Shown here piece by piece: positions 56,201 through 64,000 of a DNA stretch of 64,000 nt. Positions within the stretch are counted from its first letter, which is position 1, and the number at the start of each line of letters is the position of its first letter. This stretch comes from Stomoxys calcitrans. Its lineage: Eukaryota; Arthropoda; Insecta; Diptera; Muscidae. Under the pieces are notes generated by a model. The model did not search any database. It worked only from the letters and a program-made list of their open reading frames with translations, and was not told the origin of the DNA. Both the position numbers and the translations under genes were made by a program. The stretch lies in assembly GCF_963082655.1 (NCBI RefSeq), contig NC_081553.1:187924752-187988751 (forward strand), in the 5' to 3' direction.

Positions 56201-57198
56201 ACACTTAACAAACATTTTGTTTGTTCATTTTGAACCATAATTCATCTTTGGTGTTATGTTTTATAAAGAGCAAAACATTTAGGAATACATTCAGCACTTT
56301 GTTAACTTTTCAATGTCCTGGTTATGGGAGAGCATGTTCATTTCACTTTGGCGCTTGACAAGTGCAATTTCGTGTTCCCCAATAATGGCTTTAGAGTTCA
56401 AAGGGAAAATGTTTTTCCAAAACATTATTTTAATTTCACTTATTGCTTTTCAAAGAATTGTTCACTTCCTTCTATTGTCCTAGAAAGGAAAGGGAAAAGT
56501 TTAAGTGAAAAAACGTTTCGCTTTTTTGTTTGCTATTTATGAAGGGTAAAGTGTCAATGTGAAAGTACATAGAACTTTTCAATATAAAACTAAGTTGAAC
56601 TTTCCAACAAGTTACTCAAAATTTATATTCAATTTTATGTTTAAAATTTTAATAAAAACTGAAGTAGATAAAAATCCTGGCAGCTCCATTTCATTTATAG
56701 GCAATAACTTTGATATTTCCATTGATAGTAGTGCTCCGTTACAGGCATTGTCTATACCGATCAGAACAATTTCCATTGATAGCTCAAAGATATTGCTGCA
56801 AAGTTTTGCGATAAATTTCCATTACACTAAATGTCAATTAAATGATGCTCTCTGTGCTGTGCTGCACCTAGTGTTTCCACTTTCTCTTCTTCCTCCTTGT
56901 GAAACTTTTCAAGAGGTTTCATTTACAAGCGCAGTAACCTTAATCAAAGACTCTGCGTTGATATCTTGTCTGGCGACAAAGAAATTGTAGTATATGAGTA
57001 AATGGGTCAAAATGCAAGTAAAGGAAAGCGACAATACAATGCCTAAGGGCTAAAAAGAATTTGTTGGAAAACTTTTGTATGTTGCATTTTATGGAAATTA
57101 CATAGCTGAATAATTGTGGAAAAAAGCAAAAAAAAACGCAAAAAAGAAAAAATTTATAAGAAATTATTCGCAAATTTTTGTAAAGAAAAAAAAATTAA
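56201..57198. other. Unique sequence
   Basis: No repeat recognised. The plus frame at 56,559-56,990 (143 codons) is the longest open frame in any repeat-free island, but it shows no domain and has an ordinary AT-rich composition; not called as a gene. Confidence 0.45.
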
Positions 57199-57222
57199 TC
57201 TATATATATAAAATAGTAGCAT

Positions 57223-57795
57223 GACTGACTGATTGCTGACGGACTGACTGACGGACTGACAGACTGACTGACGGACTGACTGACGAACTGACTGATTGAC
57301 TGACTGACTGACTGACTGACTGACTGACTGACTGACTGACTGACTGACTGACTGACTGACTGACTGACTGACTGACTGACTGACTGACTGACTGACTGAC
57401 TGACTGACTGACTGACTGACTGACTGACTGACTGACTGACTGACTGACTGACTGACTGACTGACTGACTGATTGACTGACTGACTGACTGACTGACTGAC
57501 TGATTGACTGACTGACTGACTGACTGACTGACTGACTGACTGACTGACTGACTGACTGACTGACTGACTGACTGACTGACTGACTGACTGACTGACTGAC
57601 TGACTGACTGACTGACTGACTGACTGACTGACTGACTGACTGACTGACTGACTGACTGACTGACTGACTGACTGACTGACTGACTGACTGACTGACTGAC
57701 TGGCTGACTGACTGACTGACTGACTGACTGACTGACTGACTGACTGACTGACTGACTGACTGACTGACTGACTGACAGACGGACTGACTGACTGA
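57223..57795. repeat. TGAC tetranucleotide array
   Basis: About 570 bp of TGAC/CTGA units. The first 80 bp contain GGAC and GAAC variants; the rest is nearly perfect apart from single TTGA and TGGC changes at about 57,472, 57,503 and 57,702. Serine/glutamine open frames across it are artefacts of a 4-bp repeat read in threes. Confidence 0.97.
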
Positions 57796-58729
57796 TCATC
57801 GCCCAGCACAAACGGCTAAAGCTAAATTCATGAAATTTTGCACGAATGTTGGTCTTAGATCATAGGCACGGGATAAGGCTGGATTAGTGATATACGTACG
57901 TTTAGGTACTAAAAAGTGACAAAAAGTTACATATTTGCGCAGTGCGAACGGAAAGGGCTGGAATAATGTTCTTGGGCTGAAATGAAAGAGCGTTTCGAAA
58001 AAATAAGGATTGGTAAAAAAAATGTAAAAAAATCGTACAGGAAGTGGGAGAAATAGTACGTTTAGTAACGCAATTGGTACTATTTGATACTTTTTTTTGG
58101 AAAGTTTAACTAGAGCTCTGCATTTTAAAACTTAGATGCCATATGACAACCTTGGTTGGATGACAAAGAGAATTTTTGGAAATTTGTACATCTAGGTACT
58201 AAAAAGGTACCAAAAAGGTACGAAATGGGTGAACTTTGTACAGGGCGTATAGATAGAGGTAGAATTTAGAAATTTTACTTAAAAGAAATCGGGTGCAAAG
58301 GATGACTAAAGAAAAGAAATATGGAAAAATAGTACTGGTAATGAGAGAAAACATATGTTTAGTGCAGCAATTCGTACCCTTTGGGAATATATTCTTGGGC
58401 TGAAAACAAAGAGCATCTCGAAAAAATAAGGTTTGGTAAAAAAATGTTCGTACCGGAAGTGGGAGAAATAATACGTTTAGTACCGCAATTGGTGCTATTT
58501 TATATATATTTTTTTGAAATTTGGCAAACCTAGTTGGGTGACGAAAAGAATTTTTCAAAATTTATACATCTAGGTACTAAAAAAGTACCAAAAAGTTACG
58601 AAATGGGTGAACTTTGTACAGGGCGTATGGATAGAGATAGAATTTAGAAAATTAACTTAAAAGAAATCGGGTGCAAACGATGAGTAAAGAAAAGAAATAT
58701 GGAAAAATAGTACCCGGTAATGAGAGAAA

Positions 58730-60070
58730 ACGAAAAAAGCTAGAGGTCTGAAATTTGGAATGTAGGGAAAACTAAGGAATATATTATGGGTGATGAAATG
58801 ATTTATTCACAATTTGAACATTTTGGTACCAAATTTGGTATCATTTGGTACTTTCTTTAAAGATGGAGCTAGAGTTCTGAAATATGGCACGCATGTACAA
58901 CTAAGAAATATATGATGAGTGACGAAATGATCTATTCACAATTTGAACATTTTGGTACCAAAATTAGTATCATTTAGTACTTTCTTTAAAGATGGAGCTA
59001 GAGGTCTGAAATTTGGCGTTTAGGTAAAACTAAGGAAAATATGATGGGTGACGAAATGATCTATTCACAATTTGAACATTTTAGTACCAAAATTTGTACC
59101 ATTTGGTACTTTCTTTAAAGATGAAGCTAGAGGTCTGAAATTCGGCATGTAGGTACAACCAGGAAATATATGATGGGTGACTAAATGGTCTCTTCCAAAT
59201 TCGTATATTTTGGTACCCAAATTGGTACCATTTGGTACTTTCTTTACAGATGGAGCTAAAGGTTTGAAATTCGTCATATAGGTACAACCAGGAAATATAT
59301 GATGGGTGACTAAATGGTCTCTTCCAAATTCGTACATTTTGGTACCATTTGGTACTTTCTGTTCAGATGGGGCTAGAAATCTGAAATTTTGCATATAGGT
59401 ATATCTAAGAAATATATAAGGGGTAACCAGTGATTCATTCACAACTCGCACATTTTGGTACCAAAATTGGTACCATTTGTTACATTCTTTAAAGATGGAG
59501 CTGGAGTTCTGAAATTTGGCACGCATGTACAACTAAGAAATATATGATGAGTGACGAAATGATCTATTCAAAATTTGAACATTTTGGTACCAAAATTGGT
59601 ACCATCTGGTACTTTTTTAAAAATGGAGCTAGAGTTCTGAAATTTGGCACTCATGTACAACTAAGAAATACATGATGGGTGACTAAATGATCTATTCAAA
59701 ATTTGATCATTTTGGTTCCAAAGTTGGTACTATTTGGTACTTTCTTTAAAGATGGAGCTAGAGTTTTGAAAGTTGGCATGTAGGTACAACTAAGGAGAAT
59801 ATATGATGGGTGGCTAAATGGTCTATTCACAACTTGAACATTTTGGTACCCAAATTGGTACCATTTGGTACTTTCTTTACAGATGGAGCTAGAGGTCTGA
59901 AATTCGTCATGTAGGTACAACTAAGAAGAATATATGATGGGTGGCTAAATAATCTATTGACAACTAAAACATTTTGGTACCAAAAGGTACTTTTTTTAAA
60001 GATGAAGCTAAAGGTCCCAATAAGGCATTTACTTACAACTAGGAAAAATAGGATGGGTGACTAAATAATC
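58730..60070. repeat. 129-bp tandem array with GGTACC dyads
   Basis: About ten units. AATTTGAACA or its variant falls at 58,811, 58,940, 59,069, 59,198 and 59,327, an exact 129-bp step. Each unit carries TTTGGTACCAAAATTGGTAC, a short dyad around GGTACC, followed by ACTTTCTTTAAAGATGGAGC. 129 bp is 43 codons, which keeps frames such as 59,532-59,065 open by chance. Confidence 0.92.
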
Positions 60071-60120
60071 TATCTATAACTCGTACATTATGATACTTTC
60101 TTTACAAATGAAGCAAGAGG

Positions 60121-60985
60121 TCTTAGCTAAATCTTTAAAGTTATCTAGGTTAACAAATTTTTTCATATGATCAACAACTATTTACGAAACATATTTTCTA
60201 TGCGACTAGTTATGGCAGGCAACCATTGTGGCCCATGCTATGCCAACTCAGCTTGCTCATTATGTTGACCAAATATATTGCCAGTATATGTATTGTCACT
60301 CTTTTTTTTTTGTTATTGGTTGTTTGCCATATCCGCAACCATGTTTAACCCCACACCCCATTTTCTATTCTAAATCTTAGCTAAAAGTTATGTTGCGCCC
60401 TATCTAATTGTTGGCCATTTAATGAGTATTAATGTTTATTAGCCTTAAATTCCTGAAACGAGCTTAGCGTAATGCCCAGCATTAGTTAGCAAACGAACGG
60501 GCATAGCATTAGTCATATAGTCACCACAGTAAGCCACAGCAAGCCGCAGCAGTGCACAGCGTTTGGACTAACGACAAAATAGTTGCTGCTGCCATTGCAG
60601 ATGTTACCATTGTCGCTTCGCTAATTTGTCTCCCTTAAATATTAGTTTAGCGAATGGTTATGTTTTAAGATATACCCTGGCTAAGTTTTGTTTTCATAGT
60701 TGGCTTAGCAAATATAACACTATACAATTTATAGCATAACTTTGGGCGCTATGTTTGCATGAAACATGGCTAGCGTTAAGGCGCTAATGAAAGTTACATA
60801 GAGTTAATGTATTAGGAAAAAACTGCATTAAAACTTATTAAAAGAGAACGTCGAGGGGGATTTTTGTATAAACAACATTACGCTTTTAACTATTTTAAGT
60901 TTAAGTCAAACTCAACATTTTGTAGCATAAATTTAGGCTTTGTTTGAAAAACTAGAAAGAATTATGACAGTTATTTGACATCTAT
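60121..60985. other. Unique sequence
   Basis: No gene or repeat recognised. The right end of the Helitron-like element may fall in the first tens of bases. Confidence 0.5.
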
Positions 60986-61125
60986 TATTATACCCACCAT
61001 TATAGGATAGGGGGTATATTCATTTAGTCATTCCGTTTGTAGCACATCGAAATATACATTTCCAACCCTACAAATTATATATAATTCAGATCGTTATAAA
61101 ATTCTATGACGATTTACCGATGTCC
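60986..61125 (+). repeat. Mini-me-like terminal fragment
   Basis: TATACCCACCATTATAGGAT facing GGGGGTATATTC, then CATTCCGTTTGTAGCACATC, AATTATATATAATTCAGATC and CGATTTACCGATGTCCGG. It stops at the first GTCC of the GTCY tract, where the L-D LINE begins. Confidence 0.75.
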
Positions 61126-61926
61126 GGACCCTACCCTTTACCACAGTTTTCAAAAACGCCAGACCTCGAAGATTTGTGCACCGATTTATGCAAAATTTCT
61201 ATACTTACTTTTACTTTATTTGGTTATGACAGAATATTTGTTCCACTAGCCGAACGTAGAATAGCGTTCCAAGCGCCTCGATCTCCTGCGCTTATTCTAA
61301 AATCTCTGACACCAAGTTTCGAGGTGTCTCTCAACACTTAATCTTTCCATCGGGCCTTTGGTCTTCCCGGTTTGCGTGTACCACCGTGTTTGCCTTCAAA
61401 AGACTTCTTTGCTGTATTTTGATGCGTGTAACTATGCTATCGTCGTCATACAGCTCGTGGTTCATACGTCGCCTTTATTCTCCGCTAGCGCAAACTGGTC
61501 CATATATTTTACGAAGAATCTTTCTCTCAAATACTCCAAGCACTGCCTCATCTGCTTTCACAAGTACCCGTGCTTCAGAACCATATAACAACCCGGGTAG
61601 TATCAGTGTCTTGTATAGTGTAATCTTCGTCTGTCGAGAGGTGGCCTTGTTTCTAAACTGCTTACTTAATCCAAAGTAGCATCTGTTTGCCAGTATTATT
61701 CTTCGCTTAATCTCAAAACTGGTGTCATTCGTTTCGGTTACGGCGATGCCGAGGTAGATAAAGTTACTGTCTCAAAGTTGTGGTTCCCAACTTTATCCAT
61801 TTTCTTTATCTGCTCGGTTGTACAAGGCTTTTTAGGAGCTGAAACCATCCATTTCGTCTTATCTCCTTTAACTGCCAGACCCATTTTCATTAACTCTCTT
61901 TCGATTCTTTCAAAGGCTGCAGAATT
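61126..61926 (-). pseudogene. L-D RT C-terminal region
   Basis: Reads AAFERIERELMKMGLAVKGD and KTKWMVSAPKK next to the insertion, then (in another frame) NDTSFEIKRRIILANRCYFG, LSKQFRNKATSRQTKITLYK and TLILPGLLYGSEAL. These are the connection and thumb segments after motif C. Frameshifts near 61,740 and 61,500. The motif C YADD itself is missing, being at or beyond the insertion point. Confidence 0.8.
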
Positions 61927-62195
61927 TTTGGTTTCAGATAATGGAGCATAATTCGGGGGCAGTGAGTTTAAGGAATTTTTGTCAGATTTTGGAGTTAAAC
62001 ACCAGACCACTTCACTACAGTCCCCAATCAAATGCAAGCAAACAGATTAATAGATCCGTCAATGCCGCGTTAAGGGTATACGTAAAGTACGACAACATGG
62101 ACTGGCATACTTTTTTGCCTAGTGTAAACTGTGCATTGAGAAATACTGTCCATCAGTCCACAGAGTGATCCCCCTATGAAGTATTATGAGTTGTT
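61927..62195 (+). pseudogene. Gypsy-type integrase core fragment
   Basis: Plus strand reads FLVSDNGA, stop, FGGSEFKEFLSDFGVKHQTT, the second catalytic Asp region of a retroviral-type integrase core (SDNG...EF). After one frameshift it continues HYSPQSNASKQINRSVNAAL, RVYVKYDNMDWHTFLPSVNC and ALRNTVHQSTE, a stop, then SPYEVL. In the expected third-acidic position the motif reads NASKQINR where Gypsy relatives have an acidic residue, so the site is probably lost. About 270 bp of an LTR retrotransposon; no LTRs are seen. Confidence 0.85.
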
Positions 62196-63376
62196 GCGTA
62201 GACTTCGAATATAAGAGTGTGATGTCGATGTCGTTGGAATGGGCGTGTAGCATGTGTTCCCTAGTGATTAGTGTCCATATCTATCCACATCTATATCTCG
62301 TATAATCTTCTCCAGCAGATCACACTTTAGGCTATCTCCTTGTCTGAAACCTCATTTGGTATTAAATGGTAAATGGTCGGGTTCTCTCCTAATCTTACTC
62401 AACAACGCATATCAGCAAGTGTAATTCTGCAGAGTCTTAGTTATTTTACAGGGATATCAAACTCAGAAATGGCTTGAAATACCTTTGAACGTAAAGGGGC
62501 AAGCGGCTTTGTAGTAAACAAAGAGATGGTAGATGCCAATTTTTCCTTCTCGGGTCCTTTTTTTAGAAATTGTCGCAGTGTGAATATCTGGTCTAAAGCC
62601 GCATTGATAGGGCCCAATTATCTCATTGACTTTAGGTTTTAATCTTTCACACAGTACGTTCGAGAGTATCTTGTATGCGATGGGAAGGAGACTTATTCCT
62701 CTGTAGTTGGCACATCCCGTCTTGTCCTCTTTCTTGTGTACGGGACACGGTATGCTGAGGTTCCAATCATCGGATGTGAGTTCTTCTAGCCAGATTGCAC
62801 AGATAAGCTGATCCATACGCCTTAGCAGCGTGTCGCCTCCGGTCTTTAATAGTTCAGCGGGTAACGCGTCGGCTCCTGCTGCCTTGTTGATCTTTAGTCG
62901 GGTCCCTGCTACTTGGACCTCATTCTCACTAGGAGGTAAACATTCTATACCATCATCATTGATTGGTTTTGCGATATCCTCTTCGCCGCCATTGTGGGAC
63001 CCTAGCAATTGGGTAAAATGTTGTTTTCATATCCTCAGCATGCTATCGGTGTCAGTAACCAGATTTCTTACTTTGTCTCTGCAGGAGGATGTGATGCATA
63101 CGCCTTATCAAAGTGTCGCCTCCGGTCTTAAATAGTTCAGCGGGTAACCCATCGGCTCCTGCTGCCTTGTTGTTCTTTATTCGGGTCACTGCTACTTGGA
63201 CCTCATTCTGACTAGGAGGTAAACATTCTATACCACCATCATTAATTGCTTCTGCGATATACTCTTCGCCGCCATTGTGGGACACTAGCAGTTGGGAAAA
63301 ATGTTCTCTCCATATCATCAGCATGCTATCTGTGTCAGTTATAAAATTTCCTTCTTTGTCGCTGCAAAGGGATGTG
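62196..63376 (-). pseudogene. L-D RT fingers and palm with 283-bp duplication
   Basis: The minus frame 63,008-62,463 (181 codons) reads NKAAGADALPAELLKTGGDT, DDWNLSIPCPVHKKEDKTGC, ANYRGISLLPIAYKILSNVL and GPYQCGFRPDIHTATISKK: RT motifs 0-2 and the fingers. Downstream another frame gives KIRREPDHLPFNTK and GFRQGDSLKCDLLEKIIRD (motif B-type FRQGD). The motif A region (VYYKAACPF where related RTs have an FKAAFD-type motif) has lost its Asp. The sequence encoding MLMIWREHFSQLLVSHNGGE through GGDTLIRRMHHIL at 63,324-63,052 is a second tandem copy of the N-terminal part (step 283 bp). Confidence 0.85.
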
Positions 63377-64000
63377 CCTGCACTATATCATCTAAACAAG
63401 GAGTGTTTTCATCAAGCAGCTGGGTCAGTCGAGTGGAGTATACCGCTGCCATCTGTTGTGGTTGCAGCTTTTCAATGTCCAGCTTTCGTGCAGTGTTAGA
63501 TCGTACTTTCCTGGCCATGTTCAAACGGGTGCAAACCTTTGCTGCAACAAGGTAATGATCCGAATCTATATTCGCTCCACGGATTGATCGTTCATCTAGC
63601 ACTCTGGATGAATGCCTTCCATTTATCGCAACATCATCAATTTAGTTCCTCGTGTTTTGATCGGGTGACAGCCAAGTTGCTTCGTGAGTATTTTTATGTT
63701 GAAATGTGGTGCTACTCACCAGCATGTTTTTTGCCGCTGCGGATTTCTATCAGCCTGAACCCATTACCGGACAATCTCTCATGGAGGCTAAACTTACCGA
63801 TTGTTGGGCCAAAAATGTCTTCCTTCCCTATCTTCGCATTAAAATCTCCCAGAACGATTTTAATATCATGAGCGGGGCAGCGGTCATATTCTCTCTCTAG
63901 GCGGTTGTAGAAAATATCCTTGGTCTGCTCGTCTTTGTCTTCCGTCGGGGCATGAGCACAAATAAGGCTGATGTTGAATTTGGCTTTTATGCGGATTGTG
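63339..64000 (-). pseudogene. L-D AP-endonuclease, C-terminal part
   Basis: Minus strand reads FNISLICAHAPTEDKDEQTK at about 63,980-63,920, DIKIVLGDFNAKIGK at 63,872-63,828 (the GDFN motif with catalytic Asp and Asn) and RGANIDSDHYLVAAKVC at 63,583-63,533 (the terminal SDH motif). Frameshifts around 63,700 separate GDFNA from SDH. The frame 63,602-63,339 then runs through the linker TRLNMARKVRSNTARKLDIE toward the RT. The N-terminal part of the endonuclease lies beyond the window. Confidence 0.85.

Larger units (their letters stand above)
57199..60120 (+). mobile_element. Helitron-like non-autonomous element
   Basis: The 5' end reads A|TCTATATATATAAAATAG; a 5' TC with a TATATATA run after an A is the form of many insect Helitrons. 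It is followed by a TGAC array (57,223-57,795), the phrase CACAAACGGCTAAAGCTAAA and TGAAATTTTGCACGAATG, two ~378-bp units (TCTAGGTACTAAAAA at 58,191 and 58,569) and a 129-bp array (58,730-60,070). No Rep/helicase coding is present. No convincing CTRR end with hairpin was found; a CTAG at 60,155 is possible, so the right boundary is uncertain. Confidence 0.5.
61126..64000 (-). mobile_element. L-D non-LTR retrotransposon (APE endonuclease and RT), interrupted
   Basis: Minus-strand order from the window edge: AP-endonuclease (64,000-63,550), linker and RT N-terminal region in two tandem copies (63,376-62,811), RT palm (62,810-62,200), a Gypsy integrase insertion (62,195-61,927) and RT C-terminal region (61,926-61,126). 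There is no RNase H. The 5' end of the element continues beyond the window. The clade is left open; the sequence looks like the RTE/CR1 side rather than the RNase H-bearing LINEs above. Confidence 0.82.

Noticed and set aside
56559..56990. 143-codon plus frame as a host gene
   Set aside because: No domain, no promoter or splice context, and a composition equal to the surrounding AT-rich DNA.
57195..57811. 203- and 204-codon Ser-Gln-Ser-Val frames
   Set aside because: Direct consequence of a TGAC tetranucleotide repeat without stops.
59065..59532. 155-codon minus frame
   Set aside because: The 129-bp unit is 43 codons; same array artefact.

Overview
The window reads as non-coding, transposon-packed nuclear DNA of a higher (calyptrate, probably muscid) fly. 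The basis is AT-rich sequence full of TA and GTCY proto-microsatellite elements of the dipteran mini-me/DINE-1 type, TA-flanked mariner-like MITEs, tRNA-derived SINEs and decayed dipteran non-LTR retrotransposons. I found no convincing host exon, rRNA, functional tRNA or CRISPR. The species call is an inference.

Layout. 0-10 kb: MITEs, an AT-rich short repeat, three large mini-me-like elements (3.2-5.0 kb minus, 5.1-6.7 kb plus, 8.2-9.55 kb plus) and a LINE RNase H fragment at 6.8-7.8 kb. 10-22.5 kb: SINEs, more mini-me arrays, a LINE 3' end with a 41-residue coding repeat (14.2-15.1 kb), and at 21,223 a near-consensus zero-length-exon (recursive) splice motif. 22.5-28 kb: mostly unique sequence, then a mini-me copy with an inverted ~100-bp flank, a 420-bp GTCY array and a Tc1/mariner-type transposase relic. 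28-32.2 kb: one LINE on the minus strand in which a ~150-bp segment carrying the YADD active-site motif is repeated six times. 33-47 kb: mini-me arrays, RNase H-bearing LINE relics and a nearly collinear but deleted LINE (40.8-44.65 kb, minus). 47-57 kb: unique islands, a mini-me array, and CR1-like and RNase H LINE relics. 57.2-60.1 kb: a Helitron-like element with a 570-bp TGAC array and a 129-bp GGTACC-rich array. 61-64 kb: a minus-strand APE-type LINE interrupted by a Gypsy-type integrase fragment.

Nothing here forms an operon or pathway; the relationships are nesting and order of insertion. MITEs sit inside mini-me arrays, a SINE sits inside a LINE with a 13-bp target duplication, and many elements carry local tandem duplications of 70-280 bp. 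The absence of exons plus the recursive splice motif suggest that the plus strand may be part of a very long intron. Boundaries of repeats were judged by eye and are good to about 10-50 bases unless exact ends are stated. For convenience the mini-me-like families are called M1, M2 and M3, and the LINE families L-A to L-E; these are labels for this report only.
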